Assembly: GCA_024408655.1 (NCBI GenBank)
Contig: JAKSUV010000003.1
Coordinates: 1 to 64,000, forward strand
From: Bacilli bacterium
GTDB taxonomy: Bacteria > Bacillota_I > Bacilli_A > RFN20 > CAG-826
Direction: 5' to 3'
Length of the DNA: 64,000 nt
The notes under the pieces are model-generated. The model did not search any database and was not told where the DNA came from. It saw only the letters and a program-made list of their open reading frames with translations. This document shows positions 26,315-34,417 of the stretch, piece after piece (within the stretch, counting starts at the first letter, position 1; every line of letters begins with the position of its first letter). Made by a program: the position numbers and the translations under genes.

Positions 26315-27160
26315 TTATTCACTAATCACCTCATAGGTGGTGACATCTTTAATTACATCACCATCAATTTGTAACGCACAAGGAGATGAGAAAGTCACTT
26401 TAATATGTTTCCCGCGTAAATGAGTAAGGAATCTTTTCTTATCGTGCTTACCACCCGAGAATTTCGGGAAACGTAATAAGGTATGAACGCGACCAATACT
26501 ACTAAGCGTGACTAAGTCACATTCGTGTTTCGCGTTTAAACGGTCTTGTTTAGGTGCTGCCATCATTCCACCACCATAATATTTCCCGTTCATCGTCGAA
26601 GATAACCAGACATGTTTAAAGGTGGATTTGACTCCATCTACTTCCACTTCGGCGGTCTTGGTCTTAAATTTACCAAGTAATAAACCAACCGCGATTTTTG
26701 TATAATTAATCACCGCATTAGGGTCTTTTGTGCGAATTTCATCGCCCGCTAAACAAGTATCGCCATCGATACCATAACCAATGCCATTGAGGAATCTCCG
26801 CTTAATCCCGTTTACTTTAATTAAGGGTAGATGTTTTAAATAAGGTTTTAGATCAATGCGACCATCGACTTCTTGATCCGCGACATCACGGTAGAAGTCA
26901 TTGCCACTCCCGCACTTAGCGTAACTTAACTTACAGTTAAATTTCGTTCCATATGTGTCATTAGCGAAACGGTTAAGCGTCCCATCGCCACCACAAAGAA
27001 TAACCTCATCACTCGCTTTAACTTTTTTAAAGAAGTCTTTGAAGTTTAAACCAATCACGCTTTTAAAAGTTGGTTTCGTGGTTAAACGTTCCGCCCAGTG
27101 TTCCGCGTCAATTTGACCACGGGAATTATTGGCTAATGGATTATACAAAATGTAAATCAT
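26315..27160 (-). CDS. Diacylglycerol/sphingosine kinase-family lipid kinase
   Basis: GGDGTLN at 57-63 is the nucleotide-binding signature of the DAGK catalytic domain, followed by GSGNDF at 84-89 and a C-terminal beta domain (ALQIDGDV near the end). Such enzymes phosphorylate diacylglycerol or related lipids. The ATG at 27160 is preceded by AGGAGG; the longer TTG frame would run through that ribosome site. It is the first gene of a leftward operon of five, all separated by 1-10 bp, that continues to guaA. Confidence 0.85.
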   Translation of the reverse strand: MIYILYNPLANNSRGQIDAEHWAERLTTKPTFKSVIGLNFKDFFKKVKASDEVILCGGDGTLNRFANDTYGTKFNCKLSYAKCGSGNDFYRDVADQEVDGRIDLKPYLKHLPLIKVNGIKRRFLNGIGYGIDGDTCLAGDEIRTKDPNAVINYTKIAVGLLLGKFKTKTAEVEVDGVKSTFKHVWLSSTMNGKYYGGGMMAAPKQDRLNAKHECDLVTLSSIGRVHTLLRFPKFSGGKHDKKRFLTHLRGKHIKVTFSSPCALQIDGDVIKDVTTYEVISE

Positions 27161-27425
27161 AGAGCCTCCTAATATCACCAATATTATACTATAAGTATAA
27201 AGTAAAAGAGAAACACCCTTTTAATGCGTTAGACGTTCTTTTAATTTTGTTACTTATATATCCATCTCGTCTTCTTCGGTTTCTTACTCGTCGCGATTGG
27301 CTTTTTAGTATAGTTTAGCTAACTTGTTAAAATATTTGTTAAGCAATTCTCGGTTAAGCAACATTTCTTATTTCGCTCTCCATTAAATTTACGATTGAAA
27401 TTTGCGCACATAAACAAAATAATTA
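27161..27425. other. Intergenic boundary between lipid operon and accessory block
   Basis: No gene or structured RNA is recognised in this divergent spacer. It has a TATAAT-like sequence for the leftward operon (about 27178-27185 on the minus strand) and then AT-rich sequence with no clear repeats until the CATATG palindrome. Composition and gene style change here, so it may mark an insertion border; I see no attachment-site duplication. Confidence 0.4.
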
Positions 27426-27443
27426 ACATATGTCCCCATATGT
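27426..27443 (+). promoter_or_regulatory. CATATG inverted-repeat operator
   Basis: ACATATG-tccc-CATATGT is a perfect 7-bp inverted repeat with a 4-bp spacer. It sits directly before a TAATATAAT -10 region and about 32 bp before the ATG at 27475, where a repressor would block the promoter. The same CATATG half-sites recur before the gene at 28890. Confidence 0.6.
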
Positions 27444-27474
27444 GTAATATAATAACAGTCGAGGAGCGTCCTTT

Positions 27475-27861
27475 ATGTTTAATAAAAATAAATACATTAG
27501 TGAGTTTAACAAACTGAACTATCGCGACTTAAAACTAAGAATTAGAAAAGACGATTATATCGTCTTATCGACAATTGATAGGAACAAAAATATCAATAAA
27601 TACATTCGAGATTTAATTTACGAAGATGCATTAAAGAAAATAAATTATCGGTATATAAACGATGAATTTAAGATTAATTTTGCTTTATCCAAAACTATGA
27701 AGCAACTAGTAAATAAAGCGGAAGAAGCGGATTTTCTTGACGACTATGGTCTATATATGAATATTGTTGATGCCATCGATTCGCAAGCTAAAAAAGAAAC
27801 TAATAACCACATTATTAGAGAATCGCAATGGAAGCAACTGATTAGGAGATATGCATTATGA
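27475..27861 (+). CDS. Ribbon-helix-helix-like protein, probable antitoxin/regulator of the HipA-like kinase
   Basis: At 128 residues, its first 50 or so (KYISEFNKLNYRDLKLRIRK and onward, with NKYIRDLIYEDA) look like an Arc/MetJ-type ribbon-helix-helix DNA-binding unit: a beta strand followed by two helices. The same unit begins the protein at 28890. The remainder is helical and unassigned. The stop overlaps the kinase start (ATGA), the usual antitoxin-toxin arrangement. GAGGAG precedes the ATG. Regulation by binding the CATATG repeat upstream is inferred from position and from the shared domain. Confidence 0.7.
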   Translation: MFNKNKYISEFNKLNYRDLKLRIRKDDYIVLSTIDRNKNINKYIRDLIYEDALKKINYRYINDEFKINFALSKTMKQLVNKAEEADFLDDYGLYMNIVDAIDSQAKKETNNHIIRESQWKQLIRRYAL

Positions 27862-28799
27862 TGGATATTATTGACTTCACTGATTGCCAATTAAGTTCTA
27901 GAAACCTTTCATACGCTGGAAGAGCCGGCGAAAAACGGGGGATTATATATAAGAATCAACTCTGGATTTTAAAATTTCCTAAAAACACTAAAGGTATGAA
28001 TAATGTTAATAATTCATATACAACTTCGCCTTTATCTGAATATATTGGAAGCAAGATTTATGAAATTTTGGGATACGATGTCCATGAGACAATTTTAGGG
28101 ATATGTAATGATGGCAAAAGAGATAAAATCGTTTGTGCTTGCAAAGATTTCATTTCTAATGACCAAAACGAAGTTTTAATTCCTTATACTGCATTAAGAA
28201 ATGATACTAGCATAGCCGTGATGAATAGAGATGAAGAAGATTTGTCCGCTTCCGCTAGCAACTTAAAAGATATATTGTTTCAACTAAATAATAATGAAGT
28301 ATTAAGTAAACTAAAAGATGCCAAAACTAGATTTTGGGACACGGTGGTTATTGACATTTTAATAAACAATAACGACCGCAATGAAGACAATTGGGGAGTA
28401 ATTAAATACAAGAACGAAAACAAATATGTGTTAGCCCCAATCTATGACAACGGGAATTGCTTTTATAATAAAGCTGATGATGAAAGAATTAAATTAATTA
28501 TGGCTAACGAAGAGCGTTTGCTTAGTAGCGCCCTAAACGGGATCACTGCATATGAAGATAATAACGAAAAAAGAATTACCGCCAAAGAGATGCTAAACAT
28601 TAATAATAAAGATTTAAAAGATGCAATAAAAAGAGTTACAAGTAGAATTAACGCTCACATAAATGAGATCAAAACCTTGATTGACAATATCCCTGAATCA
28701 TATAAAAATATTCCAATCATATCGAAGATTAAAAAAGAGTACTATTTTAAAACCGTTCAGCTTCGATTAGCCTATCTATCCACTTGTAAAGCCAAATAG
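27858..28799 (+). CDS. HipA/CtkA-like serine/threonine kinase, probable toxin
   Basis: The fold marks of HipA-type kinases are present: LWILKFPK with the ATP-binding Lys39, LSEYIGSKIYEILGYDVHET near 59-78, the catalytic loop NNNDRNEDNWG at 170-180 with Asp173, and the metal-binding PIYDNGN at 194-200 with Asp197. At 313 residues it lacks the N-terminal extension of classical HipA, so it is closer to the short CtkA type. Known members phosphorylate tRNA synthetases or host/bacterial proteins; the target here is unknown. It overlaps the upstream gene by 4 bp, with AGGAG before the start. Confidence 0.8.
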   Translation: MMDIIDFTDCQLSSRNLSYAGRAGEKRGIIYKNQLWILKFPKNTKGMNNVNNSYTTSPLSEYIGSKIYEILGYDVHETILGICNDGKRDKIVCACKDFISNDQNEVLIPYTALRNDTSIAVMNRDEEDLSASASNLKDILFQLNNNEVLSKLKDAKTRFWDTVVIDILINNNDRNEDNWGVIKYKNENKYVLAPIYDNGNCFYNKADDERIKLIMANEERLLSSALNGITAYEDNNEKRITAKEMLNINNKDLKDAIKRVTSRINAHINEIKTLIDNIPESYKNIPIISKIKKEYYFKTVQLRLAYLSTCKAK

Positions 28800-28861
28800 T
28801 CACGTTAACATTGGCTCGAAAATGATGCTGGCAATAGCGCTTTTATTTGCAATCTATTTAC

Positions 28862-28877
28862 CATATGATATCATATG
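28862..28877 (+). promoter_or_regulatory. Perfect 16-bp CATATG palindrome, probable operator
   Basis: CATATGATATCATATG is self-complementary and lies 12 bp before the ATG at 28890. It shares the CATATG half-site with the operator at 27426, and both genes behind these sites encode the same N-terminal DNA-binding unit. Confidence 0.62.
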
Positions 28878-28889
28878 CTATAGCCAAAT

Positions 28890-29345
28890 ATGAATTTTAA
28901 CCAAATTGATTACATCAAAAAATATAATAAAAATATTTATAAAACGATTCTTTTCCGCGTACGGAAAGATAAATCGGATATTATCAAAAAATTAAATTCC
29001 GTCAGTAGTGTGAACGGCTATATCAATGAATTAATTGAAAATGATGTTCATCCGAATGTTTTAACCATTAAAGAAATTAAAAACCGAATTTTACCGATTT
29101 TTAAGAAACATAATATCCACGAAGCTTATTTATTTGGGAGCTATGCGCGAGGCGAAGCGAAAAATAGTAGTGATATTGATATTTATTGTGAACCGGGTGA
29201 TGTCAAAACCTTAATTAAACAAGGCTATTTTGAAGATGAACTAACTAACGCCTTAAAAAAGGATGTGGATATTGTATTTATTGACTCGAAAATGGATAGT
29301 CATTTTAAAGAACAGCTCGAAAAAGATAAAATCAGAATATATTAA
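28890..29345 (+). CDS. RHH-like domain fused to a minimal nucleotidyltransferase (MNT)
   Basis: Residues 5-53 repeat the DNA-binding unit of the protein at 27475 (DYIKKYNKNIYKTILFRVRK, then NGYINELIENDV). Residues about 60-150 are an MNT domain with the exact GSx10DxD signature (GSYARGEAKNSSDID, 83-97; Asp95 and Asp97) and a third carboxylate pair in DVDIVF (Asp125, Asp127). Known MNT proteins neutralise partner toxins by adding AMP to them, or act as tRNA-modifying toxins. No HEPN partner is adjacent. No Shine-Dalgarno sequence precedes the ATG. Being next to a kinase-toxin pair with a shared operator suggests joint control. Confidence 0.75.
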   Translation: MNFNQIDYIKKYNKNIYKTILFRVRKDKSDIIKKLNSVSSVNGYINELIENDVHPNVLTIKEIKNRILPIFKKHNIHEAYLFGSYARGEAKNSSDIDIYCEPGDVKTLIKQGYFEDELTNALKKDVDIVFIDSKMDSHFKEQLEKDKIRIY

Positions 29346-29384
29346 CAGCTAAAAGAAACGCCACCAAAAATTCATTATTTTTCA

Positions 29385-29497
29385 ATGACAAAAGTTTTTA
29401 GAAATGACAACAAATGACAACAAATGACAAAAGTTTTTGAATATGACAACAAACGACAACAAATGACAACAAATGACAAAAGTTTTTGAAAATGACA
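29385..29497 (+). repeat. Iteron-like array: nine phased ATGACA repeats
   Basis: ATGACA (one copy ACGACA) begins at 29385, 29404, 29414, 29424, 29443, 29453, 29463, 29473 and 29492. Steps are 19, 10, 10, 19, 10, 10, 10 and 19 bp, so every copy falls on nearly the same helix face. Short steps have ACAA between copies; long steps have AAAGTTTTTGAA-type spacers. The array stops just before the promoter of the AAA ATPase gene. Confidence 0.85.
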
Positions 29498-29507
29498 AAA
29501 GTTGCTA

Positions 29508-29513
29508 TATAAT
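29508..29513 (+). promoter_or_regulatory. -10 box of the AAA ATPase gene
   Basis: TATAAT lies in TTGCTATATAAT, 23 bp before the ATG at 29537. The expected -35 region is occupied by the last ATGACA repeats, so proteins bound there would control this promoter. GTGAGGT is the ribosome site. Confidence 0.5.
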
Positions 29514-29536
29514 AAAAAGCACAGTGAGGTACATTT

Positions 29537-30583
29537 ATGACTACTAATCCATTTAATATCGGTTTTGGGCAAGAGCCATATAACTTAATAGAAAGAACTA
29601 ACGAATTTAATGAAATAATTACTACTTTTTCTAGCGATGCACCCGAAACAAGAACTTATATACTTACTGGCCCACGCGGATGTGGAAAGACTGTCCTAAT
29701 GACACAAATCGCTAAGCATCTTAACAAAAATAATAACTTTTTAACAATCGATTTAAACCAATACGGAAATATTTTAGAACAACTTGCCGCAAATTTATAT
29801 GATCGTGGAAAAATGAAGCACCTATTCTTAGAAAAAGAATTTAGTTTTTCCTTTCATGGTCTCTCCTTTTCAATCAAAGGCCGCAATCCCATTGTAAATA
29901 TCGACTCCTTACTAGATGTAATGTTTGCTTATTTAAAGAAAAAGCGCATTAAAGTTTTAATTACCGTTGATGATGTTTCCAACAACAGTAACATAAAACT
30001 ATTTGCTCATTCCTTTCAGCGCTTTGTCCGCGAAAATTATCTAGTATGTTTACTAATGACAGGATTATATGAGAATGTTTCTAGTTTAACCAACACCAAA
30101 AATTTAACTTTTCTTTTACGCGCTCCTAAAATCCGTCTTTCTAGTTTAAATTTGAAAGCTATCGCTCAATCTTACCAGGAAATTTTTAAAATTAGCGAAA
30201 ACGAATCGGTTGACTTAGCAAAAATAACTAAAGGATATGCATATGGCTATCAATTGTTAGGAAATCTTGTATTCAAAGATAATTGTAAAAAGCTTACTAA
30301 AAGCGCTCTACTCAAATTTGATAATATGCTTGAAGATAATGTTTATATGAAAACATGGACTAACTTTAGCGAAACTGAAAAACGAATAATGTTTGCGATG
30401 GTAAAATCAAACCGCATTAAAGACATCATCAAACTCACAAAATTAAATAACTCCGCAATCCAAGTGTATAAAAGACGTTTATCGGATGCTGGCGTAGTTG
30501 ATTTATCTACACGCGGGACTATCGCTTTTGCTTTACCACGCTTTGGCGAATTTGTGATTTTTCAAAAGAAACTTCTTGGGTAG
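29537..30583 (+). CDS. AAA/STAND-type ATPase with C-terminal winged helix
   Basis: The N-terminal region begins with a short ERTNEF motif (residues 19-24) typical of archaeal-type ATPases and Cdc6-like proteins, followed by Walker A GPRGCGKT (45-52) and Walker B VLITVDD (140-146). Residues about 270-348 look like a winged helix-turn-helix ending in a loop before ALPRFGEFV. The design is that of an ATP-driven DNA-binding switch. It is a single gene with its own iteron-like upstream array; it could be an initiator-type protein or an autoregulated defence/STAND sensor. No partner gene is adjacent on the same strand. Confidence 0.7.
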   Translation: MTTNPFNIGFGQEPYNLIERTNEFNEIITTFSSDAPETRTYILTGPRGCGKTVLMTQIAKHLNKNNNFLTIDLNQYGNILEQLAANLYDRGKMKHLFLEKEFSFSFHGLSFSIKGRNPIVNIDSLLDVMFAYLKKKRIKVLITVDDVSNNSNIKLFAHSFQRFVRENYLVCLLMTGLYENVSSLTNTKNLTFLLRAPKIRLSSLNLKAIAQSYQEIFKISENESVDLAKITKGYAYGYQLLGNLVFKDNCKKLTKSALLKFDNMLEDNVYMKTWTNFSETEKRIMFAMVKSNRIKDIIKLTKLNNSAIQVYKRRLSDAGVVDLSTRGTIAFALPRFGEFVIFQKKLLG

Positions 30584-30603
30584 TACAGTAATCTAGAGTT
30601 TTT

Positions 30604-31290
30604 TTATAAATCCGCTTGTTCGAGTTCTTGACTTGCCTTACGGTAGATTAAATACATCCCAACGATATATAGAACAATTGCGACCCCAAGGAAGATACAT
30701 TGGAAAGCGGGGGTTGATAAAACAAACACCTCTTGGAAACCAGGTGCGAACCCAGGCAAAATTAAGGTAAAGATTGCTATATAGATAATATAACCAAAGG
30801 TTGAGATTAAAGTTGGAGCGGTAATACTTCTCCCTTTCTTATAAAACATAAGGAAGAAGATTGCGTTTACCATTAAATAACCAACAATCACAAAGGCAAA
30901 GGAAGAAACTAGGCCATCAATTGAATTAAGCCCAGGAATATATGGGTCCACACTTGGATCAGTTGGCATATTAGCGATAATCGCTAATTTAGCTGGAGTT
31001 AATAACGCCATTAAGGATAAAGTCGCGACTTCCATCGTGACGACACTTGCCATTCTGGCCTTCACAATATCGCGCTTACGAATGGGTAATAAGGCGGTAT
31101 AAAATAAGTCGTGACTTTGCACCCCTTTTTGGACCCCCACAAATAACACCGAAAACATTGGGATAATGTATAAAGTACCAACAAATAAAGGATAATTAGG
31201 AATTAAAAACATTAACGGGAAGACAAAAGAAAAGATATAGCAAAGGGGATGCATACAAAGGACAAATTCTTTATAAAGTAATTTTTTCAT
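30604..31290 (-). CDS. ABC-2 type exporter permease
   Basis: Six hydrophobic segments over 228 residues with the start MKKLLYKEF, typical of ABC-2 permeases that work with BcrA-type ATPases to export drugs, peptides or lipids. The ATG at 31290 is preceded by AAGGAG at 6 nt; the longer frame has no ribosome site. It overlaps the ATPase gene by 20 bp, so translation is coupled. Substrate unknown. Confidence 0.8.
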   Translation of the reverse strand: MKKLLYKEFVLCMHPLCYIFSFVFPLMFLIPNYPLFVGTLYIIPMFSVLFVGVQKGVQSHDLFYTALLPIRKRDIVKARMASVVTMEVATLSLMALLTPAKLAIIANMPTDPSVDPYIPGLNSIDGLVSSFAFVIVGYLMVNAIFFLMFYKKGRSITAPTLISTFGYIIYIAIFTLILPGFAPGFQEVFVLSTPAFQCIFLGVAIVLYIVGMYLIYRKASQELEQADL

Positions 31291-32140
31291 ACGCCGCTCC
31301 TTCTTCACTATATTGCATAATATCTTCAATACTCGGTGTTAAAACTTTAACCCCGGGCTTATTAATCACACGCTCTTTCTTCACTAACGCAATAATTTGC
31401 CCAAATTGTTCTTTAGAAGAGATAAAAGTCGCTTTTAGTTGCTCATCCATCGCTTCCGGATCAATTCGTAACAAAGCGTAACCGTTAATTAAGTTATCTT
31501 TTGTGCCGGTAAAGATAATCTTCCCGTCATTAATATAAACGATATGGTCCGCACATTTATCAAGGTCACTAGTAATATGGGTAGAAAAAAGAATACTTCT
31601 TGTCCCGTCTTTCACTAAATCGATAAATAAATCCGTTATCTCCGCGCGGCTTACTGGATCTAGACCACTAGTTGGTTCATCTAGGATCAATAATTTAGCG
31701 TTATGTGATAAAGCAACCGCTAAAGAATATTTCACTTTCATCCCGCTACTAAGTTGTTCAAGTTTCTTATTTTGATCAAGGTTCCACCGACTGCATAATT
31801 TATTAAACGTCTCATAAGAGAAGTTCTCATAGAACTTACTAGTGACTTTGGTTAATTTCTTAATAGTGACATTCGGATAATAATTTAGTTCACTTAAAGA
31901 GAAAGCAATCTCTTGCTTTAACTTTAATTCATTATCTTTCATCCGTTCATTAAAAATCTTAATCTCACCTTGTTCATAATGAAGAAGATTCATAATGGAT
32001 TTAAGGGTGGTAGTTTTGCCCGCCCCATTACGACCAATAAAACCAGTAATACTCCCTTGCGGGACGGCAAAAGAAACATCCGTTAAATCAAATTTTGGAT
32101 AATGTTTCGTTAAATGATTAATTTCTAAAGCGTTATCCAT
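31271..32140 (-). CDS. ABC transporter ATP-binding protein (BcrA/YtrB type)
   Basis: It has Walker A GRNGAGKTT (36-44), signature LSSGMK and Walker B LLILDEPTSGLD, followed by the D-loop and STHITSD switch. The C-terminal 80 residues, after KDGTRSIL, form the extension common to the BcrA group. It pairs with the overlapping permease. Its ATG overlaps the stop of the AbrB-type gene by one base (TAATG), making a three-gene operon with its regulator first. Confidence 0.88.
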   Translation of the reverse strand: MDNALEINHLTKHYPKFDLTDVSFAVPQGSITGFIGRNGAGKTTTLKSIMNLLHYEQGEIKIFNERMKDNELKLKQEIAFSLSELNYYPNVTIKKLTKVTSKFYENFSYETFNKLCSRWNLDQNKKLEQLSSGMKVKYSLAVALSHNAKLLILDEPTSGLDPVSRAEITDLFIDLVKDGTRSILFSTHITSDLDKCADHIVYINDGKIIFTGTKDNLINGYALLRIDPEAMDEQLKATFISSKEQFGQIIALVKKERVINKPGVKVLTPSIEDIMQYSEEGAAYEKITL

Positions 32141-32337
32141 TATTTAGCAAATTTTGCGACCTTATAGAACTCTTCGTCTTTTAAAAGCGCAATCCCCCGC
32201 TCTTTATCCCCTAACACCATCATAGTGTCACCGGGCTTAATCTTAAACATTTCACGTGCCTCAACGGGAATCACGATTTGGCCTTTACTCCCCACCGTGA
32301 CACTAACAATGAAGCGATCTTTCGTAATTTTTTTCAT
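32140..32337 (-). CDS. AbrB/SpoVT-type transcription regulator
   Basis: The 65-residue protein is a swapped-hairpin AbrB domain: VTVGSKGQIVIPVEAREMFKIKPGD is the family core (residues about 13-37). Such proteins bind DNA as dimers or tetramers; a role as antitoxin-like regulator is also known. As first gene of the exporter operon it probably controls its own promoter. TAGGA and a TATAGT-like -10 lie upstream. Confidence 0.85.
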   Translation of the reverse strand: MKKITKDRFIVSVTVGSKGQIVIPVEAREMFKIKPGDTMMVLGDKERGIALLKDEEFYKVAKFAK

Positions 32338-32394
32338 AAATTATACTTTTCCTACTTTTCATACTATAGCAAAAGGGAAAGAAAAAACCAAGTT

Positions 32395-33267
32395 TTATTT
32401 AATCTTTTTAAGGATCATCTTTAAATACGCGGCGGCGGCGTTTTTCTTCGTCACTTTCTCAAACTCATTAAAGAAGGCATTTGAGTTAATCTCGCAGAGG
32501 ATTGGTTCATTCTTTGGCCCAAAGAGTAAATCAATCCCGGCGTAATCAATCTTTAGTTTCTTCGCGATCATTTGGGCGAAGGCTAAATACTTTTGATCAT
32601 TAAAGGCTTTGCTTTTTGCGCCTCTTGCGTTACTTCGAAAATCACTTGGATGATAACGTTCAATCGCTCCAAACACCTGACCATCAATAATTAAGACCCG
32701 AACGCTTCTCCCTTTGCTACTTTTAATATAGCGTTGGAAGATTAATGAAGCGGGTAATAATTTGCGGTATAAAGATAAAAGTTCTTGTTTGTTTTTAACA
32801 AGATACACTTCTAAACCAAGTGAACCAGATACTTTCTTAACGATTAAGGGATAACCTAACTCACGACCGACCTTATTAAGGAAAGTGTAATAACTTTGGT
32901 TAAGGCGCTTGGTGTAGACTAACGGGGAAGCGAAAGTCTTAGGCATCCGAATCTTCTTATCTAAGCAGGCTAAATAGGTAAGAAATTTATCATCACATAA
33001 GCGCATAAAATTAGCGCTTGTAAATAAGCGATAACCCGCCTCTTCAAGTAAATGGGCTAGATAATAGTCTTTATCTAGATATATCACAAAATCATAACGC
33101 GGTAAGTTAATTTTTGGCTGAGCGTTTTCATTAATATAGGCTAAGGTGCCATCGTTAATGACATAATCAAGTTTAATCGCGAGTTTTTTGCTTTCGCTTA
33201 AGAAGCGCTTTAATTTATGCGCATTGATACTTTGATCTTGATTAAGAATAATCACGCCTTTTTTCAT
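32395..33267 (-). CDS. RimK-like ATP-grasp ligase
   Basis: An ATP-grasp enzyme of 290 residues. The ATP-binding region includes LGYPLIVKKVSGSLGLEVYLV near 140-162, and the metal-site motif is LCEINSNAFFNEFE near 262-275. Related enzymes add amino acids such as glutamate to proteins or small molecules; the substrate cannot be told. I start it at the ATG at 33267: a TATAGAAT -10 ends 7 nt upstream (leaderless style), and a longer frame would run into the divergent hydrolase gene. It ends close to the AbrB operon on the same strand. Confidence 0.78.
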   Translation of the reverse strand: MKKGVIILNQDQSINAHKLKRFLSESKKLAIKLDYVINDGTLAYINENAQPKINLPRYDFVIYLDKDYYLAHLLEEAGYRLFTSANFMRLCDDKFLTYLACLDKKIRMPKTFASPLVYTKRLNQSYYTFLNKVGRELGYPLIVKKVSGSLGLEVYLVKNKQELLSLYRKLLPASLIFQRYIKSSKGRSVRVLIIDGQVFGAIERYHPSDFRSNARGAKSKAFNDQKYLAFAQMIAKKLKIDYAGIDLLFGPKNEPILCEINSNAFFNEFEKVTKKNAAAAYLKMILKKIK

Positions 33268-33302
33268 CTCTAATATTCTATACGCAAACTTAAGAAAAAA
33301 TG

Positions 33303-33308
33303 TATAAT
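33303..33308 (+). promoter_or_regulatory. -10 box before the Mbeg1-like hydrolase
   Basis: TATAAT preceded by ATG lies 11 nt before the ATG at 33320, leaving a leader of about 4 nt and no ribosome site. Confidence 0.5.
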
Positions 33309-33319
33309 TATTTTTAGCA

Positions 33320-34417
33320 ATGAATTTATTAGGATACGTGAAGAAATTTGGCCAGTATGGTTTTAAAGAAAAACCATTTAACCATGTGGACGCGGCCATT
33401 TGTGTCACACTTTCTTATCTTAATTTTGAGTTATATATTCCTTCCCACTTTGGTGATACTTTAACGCTTAAAGATATCCCTGACGAGATTGTGAAAAAGC
33501 TTTGCGCGGGTGAATTTACGAGTTTCCCGAACCGGAAGCTCATCCGTTTATTAAGAGACAGTAAACGTTACCAAAATGCGAAGATTACTTACGTTAGTAG
33601 TGTTCGGGATAAGAACATTACTGAGCAATTCTTTGCGATGACGATCTTTTTAGAAGACGCTGAACCCTTTGTGTCCATCCGGGGAACTGATTTAACACTC
33701 GTTGGTTGGAAAGAAGACTTTATGCTCGCGCTTGATGATATTATCCCTTCGCAAATTGAAACCTTTAACTATATCGATAAGGTGAGCAAGCTCATTAAAG
33801 GCCCCTTTAAGATGGGCGGCCACTCCAAAGCCGGTAACCTTGCCTTATTCGCCGCAATCCATTGTTTAAAACCCGTGAAGAACCGTTTAAGCGCCGTGTA
33901 TAGCTTTGATGGTCCGGGGTTTAAAAAAGAAGATATCTTCCTCTCGGAAAAATATAAACAAATTAAAGATAAGATTATTCAGGTGTTCCCGAGTGATGAT
34001 GTGATTGGGGCAATGTTTTATACCCCCAAACACTCAATCACCATTAAGGCTAAGGGCCTCATTAGTGTCTTACAACATAACCCCTATAGTTGGAAGATTG
34101 ATCGTCTTGGTGAATTTGTGCGCGTCAAAGAAAGAAATAAAAAGTCCTTAATCCGTAACCGAGCGCTTAAAACCTGGATTGATGGATTAAAAAACGAAGA
34201 TAGTGAGATGCTGATTGAAGTCATTATCTCTTTACTCGGGGGCATTGACTCAAACTTAATTGAATTTGGTAAACATTTACCCACACGCCTAATCGAACAT
34301 CATCGTCGCCGGAAGACTTATAGTAAAGAGCAACGGGCGAGGATTAAAGAACTGACACATAACTTAATTGAAGCGTACCGTGAAAGTAAACGGTATTATA
34401 AAAAGAAAGCTCGTTAA
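33320..34417 (+). CDS. Mbeg1-like (DUF2974) alpha/beta hydrolase
   Basis: The nucleophile elbow GHSKAG lies at 167-172 with Ser169. It is preceded by VSIRGTD (118-124), the oxyanion-side strand seen in class 3 lipases, and by the N-terminal DAAICVTLSYL typical of Mbeg1-like proteins. SFDGPGF and FPSDDVIGAMF follow in order and fit the acid residue region. Members are intracellular serine hydrolases of unknown substrate. No signal peptide is seen. The C-terminus overlaps the end of the opposite gene by 4 bp. The promoter region is shared with the divergent ATP-grasp gene. Confidence 0.8.
   Translation: MNLLGYVKKFGQYGFKEKPFNHVDAAICVTLSYLNFELYIPSHFGDTLTLKDIPDEIVKKLCAGEFTSFPNRKLIRLLRDSKRYQNAKITYVSSVRDKNITEQFFAMTIFLEDAEPFVSIRGTDLTLVGWKEDFMLALDDIIPSQIETFNYIDKVSKLIKGPFKMGGHSKAGNLALFAAIHCLKPVKNRLSAVYSFDGPGFKKEDIFLSEKYKQIKDKIIQVFPSDDVIGAMFYTPKHSITIKAKGLISVLQHNPYSWKIDRLGEFVRVKERNKKSLIRNRALKTWIDGLKNEDSEMLIEVIISLLGGIDSNLIEFGKHLPTRLIEHHRRRKTYSKEQRARIKELTHNLIEAYRESKRYYKKKAR

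Noticed and set aside
27161-27474. Attachment site or tRNA gene at the accessory-block border
   Set aside because: No tRNA fold and no duplicated flanking sequence could be found by eye.
27859-27861. TGA read as tryptophan (Mycoplasma code)
   Set aside because: TGA ends several genes at sensible family lengths, and tryptophans throughout are TGG.
28823-28892. Short hydrophobic frame MMLAIALLFAIYL before the MNT gene
   Set aside because: It ends across the operator and the MNT start, has no ribosome site, and is explained by AT-rich intergenic sequence.
29385-29497. CRISPR-like array
   Set aside because: Repeats are 6-10 bp with 10 or 19 bp periodicity and no unique 30-bp spacers; no cas genes are nearby.
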